Assembly (NCBI GenBank): GCA_031177765.1
Contig: JAPSKH010000009.1
Span: 1 to 37,406 of the forward strand
DNA length: 37,406 nt
DNA from: Microbacterium sp.
GTDB lineage: Bacteria; Actinomycetota; Actinomycetes; Actinomycetales; Microbacteriaceae
Direction: 5' to 3'
Position 1 is the stretch's first letter; every line of letters begins with the position of its first letter. Positions 1 to 7,957 of the stretch are shown piece by piece. Under the pieces are notes generated by a model that did not search any database, was not told the origin of the DNA, and was given only the letters and a program-made list of their open reading frames with translations. Position numbers and translations under genes: made by a program.

Positions 1-609
1 CGCACGCGAGGCGTCGTCGGACACCGGCTGCAGATCCGTGAACCGGCGGTCATCGTCACGCGGGAAGGCCTTCGCGTGGAGCATCCGGTGCGCGCTTGGC
101 GTCAGGCGGGCAGCATCTGGGCGCTCGACGATCTCGTGGCTGCGGCCGACTCCCTCGTGTCCGGAGCCGCGCCGATGGCGACCATCAGCGATCTTCGGGA
201 GGAGGTGTCCGCCATGGGAGACATGCGCGGCGGGATCCTCACACGCAGTCTCGCCGAGGTGCGCATCGGCCCGCGCTCACCCCGGGAGACGAAGCTGCGG
301 CTGCTTCTCGTTCGAGCCGGGCTGCCGGAGCCCGAGCTCAACTGGACTTTGCGGGACGGCCGCGGACGCTTCGTGGCCGAGCTCGACCTCGCCTATGTGC
401 GGTGGCGTGTCGCGCCGGAGTACGACGGCCGCGTCCATGCCGAGGATCCCGTCCAGTTCGCCAAGGACGGCGACAGGTGGGACCGCATCCGCGCGCAGAG
501 CTGGGATCACGTGCGCATCATGAAGCACCACATGCTGGGCGACGGACAGCACGCGGTGCGCAAGGTGCGCGAGGCGCTCGTCCGCGCCGGCTGGCGCCCG
601 GGCACCTGA
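1..609 (+). CDS. DUF559/AbiEi-like protein, C-terminal part (5' end outside window)
   Basis: The reading frame is open from the first base, so the N-terminus lies upstream and 202 residues are visible. The first part (VEHPVRAW..., then LDDLVAAADSLV) resembles the linker found in actinobacterial proteins with an AbiEi-type N-terminal region. The second part (SPRETKLRLLLVRAGLPEPELN, then ELDLAY and EYDG) matches the DUF559/Vsr-like endonuclease fold, where an early Glu, the Asp of ELDLAY and the EYD residues would be the nuclease-like acidic positions. Such proteins are abundant in Microbacteriaceae and usually annotated hypothetical; nuclease activity is inferred, not shown. Family is fairly sure, function is not. 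It converges on oligopeptidase B across a hairpin-rich gap. Confidence 0.7.
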   Translation, partial: RTRGVVGHRLQIREPAVIVTREGLRVEHPVRAWRQAGSIWALDDLVAAADSLVSGAAPMATISDLREEVSAMGDMRGGILTRSLAEVRIGPRSPRETKLRLLLVRAGLPEPELNWTLRDGRGRFVAELDLAYVRWRVAPEYDGRVHAEDPVQFAKDGDRWDRIRAQSWDHVRIMKHHMLGDGQHAVRKVREALVRAGWRPGT

Positions 610-655
610 CGCGGCGGTTCAGCAGCCCGGCACGCGAGCGCGGCGAACCGGAGCG

Positions 656-705
656 TGTCCCGAAGAAGCGGTTGCAGCCGGTTCCTCAGCCGGTCTTTCG
701 GGACA
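656..705. terminator. Bidirectional terminator-like hairpin between convergent genes
   Basis: TGTCCCGAA (656-664) is perfectly complementary to TTCGGGACA (697-705). The stem extends about two pairs if one base bulges. A second arm, GGGACAC at 721-727, can pair instead with GTGTCCC at 655-661. It lies between the converging ends of the DUF559-like gene and oligopeptidase B. Confidence 0.5.
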
Positions 706-759
706 TGGCTCCGACATAGTGGGACACGGACCCGTTCGGCCGCCGCGCCGCTCGGGCCG

Positions 760-2883
760 TCAGTCGTCGGCGAGGCCGAGGACGTCGAGAAGCCATGCCA
801 GCTCGAAGGCGCGCTCCTTCCAGGCGTTGTAGCGCCCGCTCACGCCGCCGTGGCCGGCGACCATCTCGCACTTCAGCAGCGCGTCCGCGCCGACCTCGCG
901 CAGGCGCGCCACCCACTTCGCCGGCTCGACGTAGAGCACGCGGGTGTCGTTGAGCGACGTCACGGCGAGGATGCGGGGGTAGGTCACGTCCTCGCGGACG
1001 TTCTCGTACGGCGAGTAGGACTTCATGTACGCGTATACGTCGGGATCGTGGAGCGGGTCGCCCCACTCGTCCCATTCGATCACCGTGAGGGGGAGCGACG
1101 GGTCGAGGATCGTCGTCAGCGCGTCGACGAACGGCACGTCGGCCAGGATGCCGGCGAACAGGTCGGGCGCGAGGTTGGCGACCGCGCCCATGAGCAGTCC
1201 GCCGGCCGAGCCGCCCTCGGCGACGAGCCGGTCGGGCGTCGTGTATCCGCTGTCGATCAGGTGCCGCGCGGAGTCCACGAAGTCCGTGAACGTGTTGCGC
1301 TTGTTCAGGAGCTTGCCGTCCTCGTACCAGTGCCTCCCCATCTCGCCGCCGCCGCGCACGTGGGCGACTGCGAAGACGACGCCGCGGTCCAGCTCCGACA
1401 GGCGTGGGACGGAGAATCCCGGCTCGATCGAGTGCTCGTACGAGCCGTAGCCGTAGAGGTGCAGCGGCCGGGGGGCTGTGCCGGGCTCCCCGAACGAGCG
1501 CTTCCACACCAGCGAGACGGGGATGCGGGTGCCGTCCTGGGCGGTCGCCCACACCCGCTGCTGCCCGTAGTCCTCGGGGTCGTATCCGCCCAGCACCGGC
1601 TGGCGCTTGCGCAGGTGCAGCTCCCTCGTGGCGATGTCGAGGTCGTACACGGTGCTCGGGGTGACGAACGAGCCGAAGCCGATGCGCAGCAGTGGGGGAG
1701 CCCACTCCGGGTTTCCGCCGGTGCCCACCGAGTACAGCGGCTCCTCGAAGGCGAGCTCGTCCACGCGGCCGTCGGCATAGTCGAGAAGGCCCAGCCGGGG
1801 CAGTCCGTCGCGGCGATACCCGACCACGCCCCAGTCGCGGAACGTCGACACGCCCAGCAGCCGCTGGCCCGGACGGTGCGGGATCACCACGGTGCGGGGA
1901 CCGGACGGATCGGATGCCGCCACCCTCACCAGCTCGAAGTCCAGCGCGTCCTCGTTGTGCAGGATGAACAGCACGTCCTCGCCGTCGATGACCGCATGGG
2001 CGCTCTCGTACTCGACGCCCTCGGTGCGCGGCCACACCACGCGGGGCTCGGAGCGAAGGTCGGAGGCATCCACCAGCCACTCCTCGGACGTGATGGAGGA
2101 CCCCACCTCGATCATGAGGAACCGGTCGCTGCGGGTGAAACCGGCTCCGACCCAGTAGCGCTCATCCGGTTCGTGGAAGAGCTTCACGTCGTCCTCGACC
2201 GGCGTGCCGAGCTCGTGGAGCCACACGGTGTCGGGGCGCCATGCGTCATCCACCGTCGTGTACACGATGAAGCGGCCGTCAGGGGAGAAGGTGGCCCCGG
2301 CGAAGGTGCCCGGGATCTCGTCGGGGAGCTGCTCGCCGCTGGCGAGGTCGCGCACCCGGACGGTGTACCGCTCGTCGCCGGCGACATCGACGCCGTACAG
2401 CATCAGGGTGCCGTCGTTGGACACCTCGAAGCTGCCCAGCGAGAAGAACTCGTGACCGTCGGCCTCGACGTTGCCGTCCAGCAGGATCTGCTCGCCGGGC
2501 ACGTCGGCGTCCGGCGTGAGCTCCGGCGGCGTCCAGTCATCGGGAGAGGCCAGGGGAGCGCGGCACTGGATGCCGTACTGCTTGCCCTCGAGCGTCCGCC
2601 CGTAGTACCACCATTCGCCTCGTCGTACAGGGACGGAGAGGTCCGTCTCGCGTGTCCGGCCCTTGATCTCGTCGAAGATGCGACCTCGCAGTGTCTCGAG
2701 GTGCGCCGTGCGCTCCCGGGTGTACGCGTTCTCGGCCTCGAGGTGCGCGATGACGGCAGCGTCCTCCTTTTCGCGGAGCCATTCGTACCGGTCCTCGACG
2801 TCGTCGCCGTGGTGCGAGCGGACGACCGGACGAGCGGGTGCGACGGGGGCTGAGCCGTGTGCGGAGGTGTCGGAGAGGGTCAC
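760..2883 (-). CDS. ptrB: Oligopeptidase B (protease II), S9 prolyl oligopeptidase family
   Basis: Cytosolic serine peptidase of 707 residues that cleaves short peptides after basic residues. The N-terminal two thirds is the seven-blade propeller that restricts substrate size; the C-terminal third is the alpha/beta-hydrolase. The nucleophile is Ser559 in EGGSAGG, followed by Asp646 (SLNDTRV) and His678 (AGHGGVSGR), with spacing close to E. coli protease II. The region FAVAHVRGGGEMGRHWYEDGK is also family-typical. The GTG start is chosen because a TAGCGT -10-like hexamer ends exactly 6 nt before it, suggesting a leaderless mRNA, and because the residues that follow (RPVVRSHHGDDVEDRYEWL) match the family N-terminus. 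It is divergent from the phosphate transporter. Confidence 0.95.
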   Translation of the reverse strand: MTLSDTSAHGSAPVAPARPVVRSHHGDDVEDRYEWLREKEDAAVIAHLEAENAYTRERTAHLETLRGRIFDEIKGRTRETDLSVPVRRGEWWYYGRTLEGKQYGIQCRAPLASPDDWTPPELTPDADVPGEQILLDGNVEADGHEFFSLGSFEVSNDGTLMLYGVDVAGDERYTVRVRDLASGEQLPDEIPGTFAGATFSPDGRFIVYTTVDDAWRPDTVWLHELGTPVEDDVKLFHEPDERYWVGAGFTRSDRFLMIEVGSSITSEEWLVDASDLRSEPRVVWPRTEGVEYESAHAVIDGEDVLFILHNEDALDFELVRVAASDPSGPRTVVIPHRPGQRLLGVSTFRDWGVVGYRRDGLPRLGLLDYADGRVDELAFEEPLYSVGTGGNPEWAPPLLRIGFGSFVTPSTVYDLDIATRELHLRKRQPVLGGYDPEDYGQQRVWATAQDGTRIPVSLVWKRSFGEPGTAPRPLHLYGYGSYEHSIEPGFSVPRLSELDRGVVFAVAHVRGGGEMGRHWYEDGKLLNKRNTFTDFVDSARHLIDSGYTTPDRLVAEGGSAGGLLMGAVANLAPDLFAGILADVPFVDALTTILDPSLPLTVIEWDEWGDPLHDPDVYAYMKSYSPYENVREDVTYPRILAVTSLNDTRVLYVEPAKWVARLREVGADALLKCEMVAGHGGVSGRYNAWKERAFELAWLLDVLGLADD

Positions 2884-2889
2884 GTTCCC

Positions 2890-2895
2890 ACGCTA
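2890..2895 (-). promoter_or_regulatory. -10-like element of ptrB (leaderless)
   Basis: Minus-strand TAGCGT, then GGGAAC, then the GTG start of ptrB. A start site 6-7 nt downstream of the hexamer would coincide with the start codon. Confidence 0.5.
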
Positions 2896-2991
2896 GTCGG
2901 CATCTCCGTCGCACCGCCTCGGCGGCGGGCCCGCACCGAGTTGACCCGAGCCGGAGCGGGTGTAAGGATTCTTCGAGGCCGGTTGCCGGTT

Positions 2992-3009
2992 CCTGAACGC
3001 AAGGTGAAC
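2992..3009 (-). promoter_or_regulatory. PHO-box-like direct repeat (candidate PhoP site)
   Basis: The minus strand reads GTTCACC TTGC GTTCAGG, two heptamers with an 11-nt period. This is the layout and sequence of the Streptomyces PhoP PHO box (GTTCACC units every 11 nt). It lies about 62 nt before the phosphate transporter start and 108 nt before ptrB. Regulation by phosphate limitation is inferred. Confidence 0.5.
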
Positions 3010-3071
3010 TGTTCGTTCGTCACGCCGATCCCGTCGGCACCCTTCTCCACACCCCTCACGGAAAGCGAACG

Positions 3072-4397
3072 GTGGAAACCGCAACCCTCATCATCGTGCT
3101 GGTGATCGCGCTGGCGCTGTTCTTCGACTTCACCAACGGGTTCCACGACACCGCCAACGCGATGGCCACGCCCATTGCCACCGGGGCGCTCAAGCCCAAG
3201 ACGGCCGTCCTGCTCGCGGCGATCCTGAACCTCATCGGTGCCTTCCTGTCGACCGAGGTCGCCAAGACGATCTCCGGCGGGATGATCCGCGAGGAGGAGA
3301 TCTCCGCCACGGTCTTTCCGGCGATCATCTTCGCCGGCCTCATCGGCGCGATCACGTGGAACATGCTCACGTGGCTGCTCGGCCTGCCGTCGTCTTCGTC
3401 GCACGCCCTGTTCGGCGGTCTGCTCGGCGCCACGCTCGTCGGCGTCGGAGCCATGGCCATCGACTTCGGCGTGGTGATGTCGAAGGTCATCCTGCCCGCG
3501 CTCATCGCCCCGGTCACCGCCGGCGTCATCGCCTTCACCGCCACCAAGCTGGCATACGTCGTCACCCGGCGCTACGACGCCAAGCCGGACGGCCGATCGG
3601 GCTTCCGGTTCGGGCAGATCTTCACGTCGTCCCTGGTCGCGCTCGCGCACGGCACGAACGACGCGCAGAAGACGATGGGCGTCATCACGCTCGCCCTGAT
3701 CACGGTGGGCTGGCAGTCGGCCGAGCATCACGAGCCGCAGACCTGGGTCATCTTCGCCTGCGCCATCACGATCGCACTGGGCACCTACATGGGGGGCTGG
3801 CGCATCATCCGCACGCTCGGCAAGGGCCTGACCGAGGTCAAGCCCGCGCAGGGCTTCGCCGCGGAGAGCTCCACCGCCTCGACGATCCTCGCCTCCAGCG
3901 CCCTCGGCTTCGCGCTGTCGACCACGCAGGTGGCCTCCGGGTCCGTCATCGGCTCCGGTCTGGGACGGCGCGGCTCGCAGGTCCGCTGGCGCACCGCCGG
4001 CCGGATCATGATCGGCTGGGTGCTGACGCTCCCCGCCGCGGGTGCGGTGGGAGCCCTCGCGGCGCTCATCGTGGTCTGGCTCGGGTTCTGGGGCATCATG
4101 ATCGACGCCGTGCTCGCGGTGGTGATCATCCTCGGCCTGTTCCTCCGATCGCGCCGCAACGCGGTGCATGCCGGGAACGCCATGAGCGAAGTGGCCGAGT
4201 CCGGGCGGGCCGTCAAGGTCAAGCGGAACCCGCCGCCCACGCGTCGGCAGCGGGCCATGGCGCGTGAGGAGGCGCGCCGGAAGGCGGCCGACGATGCCGC
4301 GGCCAAGAAGAAGGCGGCCAAGGAGGCCAAGGAGGCTGCGCGCGCCGCGGATGCGACGCGGACACCCACCACCCCGAAGGACGGAGGCCGGCCGTGA
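3072..4397 (+). CDS. pit: Inorganic phosphate transporter, PiT family
   Basis: Membrane phosphate permease of 441 residues. The two inverted PiT repeats are visible: DFTNGFHDTANAMATPIATG near residue 17 and ALAHGTNDAQKTMG near 195, each followed by hydrophobic helices, with about ten membrane segments in all. The last 75 residues form a charged Ala/Lys/Glu/Arg-rich cytosolic tail that looks like a coiled coil. The GTG start has GGAAAG six bases upstream. The stop overlaps the next small membrane protein gene by four bases, so the two are probably co-translated. A PHO-box-like repeat lies upstream. PiT systems are low-affinity, usually ion-coupled carriers; this one could be phosphate-regulated. 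No DUF47 (Pap) partner is adjacent. Confidence 0.95.
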   Translation: METATLIIVLVIALALFFDFTNGFHDTANAMATPIATGALKPKTAVLLAAILNLIGAFLSTEVAKTISGGMIREEEISATVFPAIIFAGLIGAITWNMLTWLLGLPSSSSHALFGGLLGATLVGVGAMAIDFGVVMSKVILPALIAPVTAGVIAFTATKLAYVVTRRYDAKPDGRSGFRFGQIFTSSLVALAHGTNDAQKTMGVITLALITVGWQSAEHHEPQTWVIFACAITIALGTYMGGWRIIRTLGKGLTEVKPAQGFAAESSTASTILASSALGFALSTTQVASGSVIGSGLGRRGSQVRWRTAGRIMIGWVLTLPAAGAVGALAALIVVWLGFWGIMIDAVLAVVIILGLFLRSRRNAVHAGNAMSEVAESGRAVKVKRNPPPTRRQRAMAREEARRKAADDAAAKKKAAKEAKEAARAADATRTPTTPKDGGRP

Positions 4398-4726
4398 TCT
4401 CGATCGACTGGCTCGCGTTCCTTCAGGTGTTCGCGGCGGCTCTGACGGCAGCGCTCATCGTCGTGGGCTTCTACGCGATCGGCCTGCGCCTGCTGGTGCG
4501 CGCCGGGCGCCCGCCGGTGGTGGTCCCGGCCGAGTTCACCGACGCCATCACGGTGATCTCCGAGAAGCAGGCCCGGCGGATGGAGAAGGCGGCGGCGAAG
4601 GTCGCCAAGCGCAATCCGCTCACCGAGGGCCAGAAGCTCGTCGCGCTGGTCGGCGCGTACACCTGCTTCGGCGTGTGCGCGGCGGCCGTGGTCGGCGGTA
4701 TCCTGCTGATCGTCATCAATCACTGA
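4394..4726 (+). CDS. Small two-helix membrane protein coupled to pit
   Basis: A 110-residue protein I do not recognise as a named family. A hydrophobic helix at about residues 7-30 is followed by a loop with a basic amphipathic stretch (EKQARRMEKAAAKVAKRN) and a second helix at about 83-107. Its GTG start sits inside the stop of pit (GTGA overlap), which argues for translational coupling and a function tied to the transporter, possibly a regulatory or stability subunit. It occupies the place where other bacteria have a PiT accessory protein but shows no resemblance to DUF47. Coding status is supported by the overlap and by clean codon usage; function is unknown. Confidence 0.8.
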   Translation: MISIDWLAFLQVFAAALTAALIVVGFYAIGLRLLVRAGRPPVVVPAEFTDAITVISEKQARRMEKAAAKVAKRNPLTEGQKLVALVGAYTCFGVCAAAVVGGILLIVINH

Positions 4727-4763
4727 GCCGCGGTCGGATCCTCGCCGCGTCGGCGCCACCGCC

Positions 4764-4769
4764 TAGGCT
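4764..4769 (+). promoter_or_regulatory. -10-like element of the CpdA-like gene (leaderless)
   Basis: TAGGCT followed by GAGCGC and the ATG. The 17-mer around it (4762-4778) is identical to the one before the PrsW-like gene. Confidence 0.6.
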
Positions 4770-4775
4770 GAGCGC

Positions 4776-5705
4776 ATGGTGCCGACGCCCGCTCCCGATG
4801 CCGCCGCCGACGTCCGATTCGGGCAGTACCCGCCCGCGCGGCGGACTCTGCTGCACCTGAGCGACACCCACCTGCTGGCGGGCAACCCGCCGCTGGGTGG
4901 TCGATACGACACTGCGGCGAACCTCGAGCGCACGCTGGCGGCCGCCGAGGCGACCGGCATCCGCCCCGACGCGATCGTGTTCACCGGCGACCTCACCGAT
5001 CTCGGTGAACCCGAGGCGTACGCGGCGCTGCGCGAAGCGGTCGAGCCCGTCGCCGAGCGTCTGGGAGCCCCGGTGATCTGGGTCGCCGGCAACCACGATG
5101 AGCGCCCCGCGCTGCGAGAGGAACTGCTCGGGCTCGCGCCGACGCAGGACCCGGTCACCGGCGCGTGGGACCTCGACGGTCTGCGTGTGGTCGCGCTGGA
5201 TTCCACCGTGCCCGGGTGGCACCACGGCGATCTCGACGACGCGCAGCTGGAGTGGCTCGGCGACGTGCTGGCGACGCCGGCGCCACTGGGCACGATCCTC
5301 GCCCTGCACCACCCTCCGCTCCCGTCGCACGTGCCGCTGTTCGACATCCTGGAGCTGCGCGACCAGCAGCGCCTGGCGGACGTCATCGCGGGCACCGATG
5401 TCCGCGCGATCCTCGCCGGACACCTGCACTACGCCACCAGCGGGACCTTCGCAGGTGTCCCCGTGAGCGTGGCGTCGGCCAGCTGCTACACCATGAACCT
5501 GGCGCGCCCGGCGGTGGAGGTCAACGGCATGGATGCCGGGCAGTCGTTCCAGCTCGTGCACGTCTACGACGACACGATCACCCACGCCGTGGTGCCGGTG
5601 GCACAGGCCGAGACCGCCGACTTCTTCTCGGGGGAGTGGGTCGCGCGGATGGCGCAGCTGACGCCGCAGGAGCGGCTGGAGGTCTTCTCGCGCAAGCGTG
5701 TGTGA
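4776..5705 (+). CDS. Metallophosphoesterase, CpdA/Rv0805-like class III cyclic nucleotide phosphodiesterase
   Basis: Soluble calcineurin-fold phosphoesterase of 309 residues. All dinuclear-metal ligands of the class are visible: Asp30 and His32 (SDTH), Asp72 (TGDLTD), Asn106 and His107 (GNHD), His178/179 (LHHPP) and His216 and His218 (GHLH). Order and spacing match the CpdA/Rv0805 group, which hydrolyses 3',5'-cAMP and, in mycobacteria, 2',3'-cyclic and cell-envelope substrates. cAMP hydrolysis is the default call; the true substrate cannot be read from sequence. The ATG is chosen because a TAGGCT -10 lies 6 nt before it. It stands alone between pit and aspA, with a weak hairpin after its stop. 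Confidence 0.88.
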   Translation: MVPTPAPDAAADVRFGQYPPARRTLLHLSDTHLLAGNPPLGGRYDTAANLERTLAAAEATGIRPDAIVFTGDLTDLGEPEAYAALREAVEPVAERLGAPVIWVAGNHDERPALREELLGLAPTQDPVTGAWDLDGLRVVALDSTVPGWHHGDLDDAQLEWLGDVLATPAPLGTILALHHPPLPSHVPLFDILELRDQQRLADVIAGTDVRAILAGHLHYATSGTFAGVPVSVASASCYTMNLARPAVEVNGMDAGQSFQLVHVYDDTITHAVVPVAQAETADFFSGEWVARMAQLTPQERLEVFSRKRV

Positions 5706-5708
5706 CGC

Positions 5709-5723
5709 GACGCGGGGCGCGTC
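5709..5723 (+). terminator. Weak hairpin after the CpdA-like gene
   Basis: GACGCG, GGG loop, CGCGTC: a perfect 6-bp stem 4 nt after the stop, followed by a second short stem (CCGGC/GCCGG). There is no T tract, so termination is only possible. The rest of this 170-nt gap holds the aspA promoter and leader. Confidence 0.35.
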
Positions 5724-5821
5724 CGGCGAGCCGGCGGGATCGCGCACGCCACCCTCCGTGGCGTATGCACGGAACGGGATGCCTGTACGCGGTGTACATC
5801 CGTCGCCCCGGGCGTCGCAGG

Positions 5822-5827
5822 TAGTGT
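5822..5827 (+). promoter_or_regulatory. -10-like element of aspA
   Basis: TAGTGT about 49 nt before the aspA ATG, giving a leader of roughly 42 nt with GAGG 9 nt before the start. I see no convincing -35 box. Confidence 0.4.
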
Positions 5828-5875
5828 CGAAGGCAACCCGCACACCGCTGTGAACGACCCACGAGGACTGCACAC

Positions 5876-7351
5876 ATGGCTCTGGACGCAATGACGCGAA
5901 CCCGCACCGAGACCGACTCGCTCGGCTCGATGGAGATCCCCGCGGATGCCTACTGGGGCATCCACACCGCGCGGGCGCTGGAGAACTTCCCGATCTCGAA
6001 GCGGCCGATCTCGGTCTACAAGGACCTGGTGAAGGCGCTGGCGATGGTCAAGCAGGCGTCGGCGCGCGCGAACAAGGAGATCGGCGTGCTCGACGCCGAG
6101 AAAGCCGATCTCATCGACCGTGCGGCGCAGCTGGTGATCGACGGGCGGTATCACGACCAGTTCGTGGTCGGCGTCATCCAGGGCGGCGCCGGGACGTCCA
6201 CGAACATGAACGCCAACGAGGTGATCACCAACATCGCGCTCGAACTGGCAGGGCGTGAGAAGGGCGATTACGACTACCTCTCGCCGATCGACCACACCAA
6301 CCGCAGCCAGTCCACGAACGACGTCTATCCCACCGCGATCAAGGTGGGGCTGGGGCTCGACCTCCAGACGCTCCTGGAGGAGCTCGACCTGCTGCGCAAG
6401 GCGTTCCTCCAGAAGGCCGTCGAGTTCCACGACGTCCTCAAGGTGGGCCGCACCCAGCTGCAGGACGCCGTGCCCATGACCCTCGGGCAGGAGTTCCACG
6501 GGTTCGCCACGACGCTCGGCGAGGACTACAGCCGACTCAAGGAGAACGCGTACCTGCTGTACGAGGTCAACATGGGGGCCACGGCCATCGGGACCGGCAT
6601 CACCACGCACCCGAGCTACGGCAACGCGGTGCTGCGGCACCTCCGCGAGATCACCGGCCTCGATCTGGAGCTGGCGACCGACCTGGTCGAATCCACGAGC
6701 GACACCGGCGCGTTCATGTCGTTCTCGGCGTCGCTCAAGCGCAACGCCATCAAGCTGTCGAAGATCTGCAACGACCTGCGGCTGCTCTCATCGGGCCCGC
6801 AGGCGGGCCTCGGCGAGATCAACCTCCCCGCGCGCCAGGCGGGCTCGAGCATCATGCCCGGCAAGGTGAACCCGGTGATCCCGGAGGTGGTGAACCAGGT
6901 CGCCTTCGCGGTCGCCGGGGCGGACCTGACCGTGACCATGGCCGCCGAAGGAGGGCAGCTGCAGCTGAACGCCTTCGAGCCGGTGATCGCGCACTCCATC
7001 TTCCAGTCGATCACGTGGATGCGTCGTGGCATGCACACCCTGCGCGTCAACTGCGTGGAGGGGATCACCGCGAACCGCGAACGGCTGGGCGCGATGGTCG
7101 GCTCCTCCGTGGGCGTCATCACCGCACTGACACCGTTCATCGGCTACGCCGCCGCCGCCGCCCTCGCCAAGACGGCGCTGCTCACCGGCCGGAGCGTCGC
7201 CGACCTCGTCGTGGAGGCAGGGCTGATGTCCCGCGACGAGGTGATCAAGCAGCTCTCGCCCGCGCGGCTGTCGGGTCTGGAGACGATCACGGCGACGATC
7301 CCGATCGCAGGCGCGGTCGACGTGGCACCGGAGCTCGACAGCGAGATCTGA
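5876..7351 (+). CDS. aspA: Aspartate ammonia-lyase
   Basis: Cytosolic lyase of 491 residues that deaminates L-aspartate reversibly to fumarate and ammonia, linking amino-acid nitrogen to the TCA cycle. The fumarase/aspartase superfamily signature GSSIMPGKVNP is at residues 323-333. Other conserved blocks are GAGTSTNMNANEV, DHTNRSQSTNDVYPTA and GRTQLQDAVPMTLGQEF. The N-terminal stretch ENFPISKRPISVYKDLVKALAMVKQASARAN favours aspartase over fumarase C. Length is slightly above the usual 460-480 because of a short N-terminal extension. The ATG is supported by GAGG and an upstream -10-like hexamer. A compact hairpin follows the stop. No aspartate transporter is adjacent. Confidence 0.93.
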   Translation: MALDAMTRTRTETDSLGSMEIPADAYWGIHTARALENFPISKRPISVYKDLVKALAMVKQASARANKEIGVLDAEKADLIDRAAQLVIDGRYHDQFVVGVIQGGAGTSTNMNANEVITNIALELAGREKGDYDYLSPIDHTNRSQSTNDVYPTAIKVGLGLDLQTLLEELDLLRKAFLQKAVEFHDVLKVGRTQLQDAVPMTLGQEFHGFATTLGEDYSRLKENAYLLYEVNMGATAIGTGITTHPSYGNAVLRHLREITGLDLELATDLVESTSDTGAFMSFSASLKRNAIKLSKICNDLRLLSSGPQAGLGEINLPARQAGSSIMPGKVNPVIPEVVNQVAFAVAGADLTVTMAAEGGQLQLNAFEPVIAHSIFQSITWMRRGMHTLRVNCVEGITANRERLGAMVGSSVGVITALTPFIGYAAAAALAKTALLTGRSVADLVVEAGLMSRDEVIKQLSPARLSGLETITATIPIAGAVDVAPELDSEI

Positions 7352-7393
7352 CGCGCCTCGGGATCCTCCCGGTCCCTTCCGTCGGGCCGGGGA

Positions 7394-7408
7394 CGCCGCT
7401 GCGCGGCG
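7394..7408 (+). terminator. Hairpin downstream of aspA
   Basis: CGCCGC, TGC loop, GCGGCG: perfect 6-bp stem 43 nt after the aspA stop and just before the next promoter. Plausible terminator without a T run. Confidence 0.4.
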
Positions 7409-7415
7409 CGGTTCG

Positions 7416-7444
7416 TTGCCTCGGACCCCTCGGACCGATACCGT
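7416..7444 (+). promoter_or_regulatory. Promoter of the DUF4190 gene
   Basis: TTGCCT (-35), 17-nt spacer, TACCGT (-10). The leader of about 20 nt carries AGAGGAAG just before the ATG. Confidence 0.55.
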
Positions 7445-7471
7445 GCTGTCGTCCCGACCGAGAGGAAGACC

Positions 7472-7909
7472 ATGACCGACCCGAACAACCCCGGCCCGCA
7501 GCCGGCGTCGAACGTCCCGCCGGCGCCGCCCGCCTACGGCGGAGCGCCCGCGCCGCAGTCGTACGGGCAGCCGTCGTACGCATCGGCTCCGCCGGCGCCG
7601 CAGGGCCAGGCCGACGGCGCCGCCGTCCCGGGCAAGACGATGGGCATCGTCGCGTTCATCCTGTCGTTCTTCGTGCAGCTGGTCGCGCTGATCCTCGGCA
7701 TCGTCGCGCTCGTGCAGAGCCGGAAGGCCGGGCACAAGAACGGCTGGGCGGTCGCGGCCATCATCATCTCCGCGGTCCTCATGGTGCTCGGCATCATCAT
7801 CGCGATCGTCGTGCTCACGACGGTCTTCGGGAACCTCGCGGCGGCGTGCGCGGAGCTCGGACCCGGTGTCTGGGAGCTCGAGGGCGGCGGCACCATCACC
7901 TGCAACTGA
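7472..7909 (+). CDS. DUF4190 domain membrane protein
   Basis: A 145-residue protein. The first 50 residues are Pro/Ala/Gly/Gln/Tyr-rich (APAPQSYGQPSYASAPPAP) and probably disordered in the cytosol. Two hydrophobic helices (about 56-80 and 88-115) flank a short basic loop (QSRKAGHKNGWA), the DUF4190 pattern. A short extracytoplasmic tail contains two cysteines (AAACAELG and the penultimate TITCN). Function of DUF4190 proteins is unknown. The gene has its own promoter and ribosome site and ends in a strong convergent terminator. Confidence 0.85.
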   Translation: MTDPNNPGPQPASNVPPAPPAYGGAPAPQSYGQPSYASAPPAPQGQADGAAVPGKTMGIVAFILSFFVQLVALILGIVALVQSRKAGHKNGWAVAAIIISAVLMVLGIIIAIVVLTTVFGNLAAACAELGPGVWELEGGGTITCN

Positions 7910-7921
7910 TGACGAACTCCT

Positions 7922-7954
7922 CGAAGGGCGGGTCCGCGATGGATCCGCCCTTCG
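7922..7954. terminator. Strong bidirectional terminator
   Basis: CGAAGGGCGGGTCC (7922-7935), loop GCGAT, GGATCCGCCCTTCG (7941-7954): a 14-bp stem with one G-U pair between two convergent genes. Confidence 0.75.
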
Positions 7955-7957
7955 GCG

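Noticed and set aside
655..2853. A 732-codon plus-strand frame opposite oligopeptidase B
   Set aside because: Antisense shadow of ptrB; composition bias, no recognisable motif.
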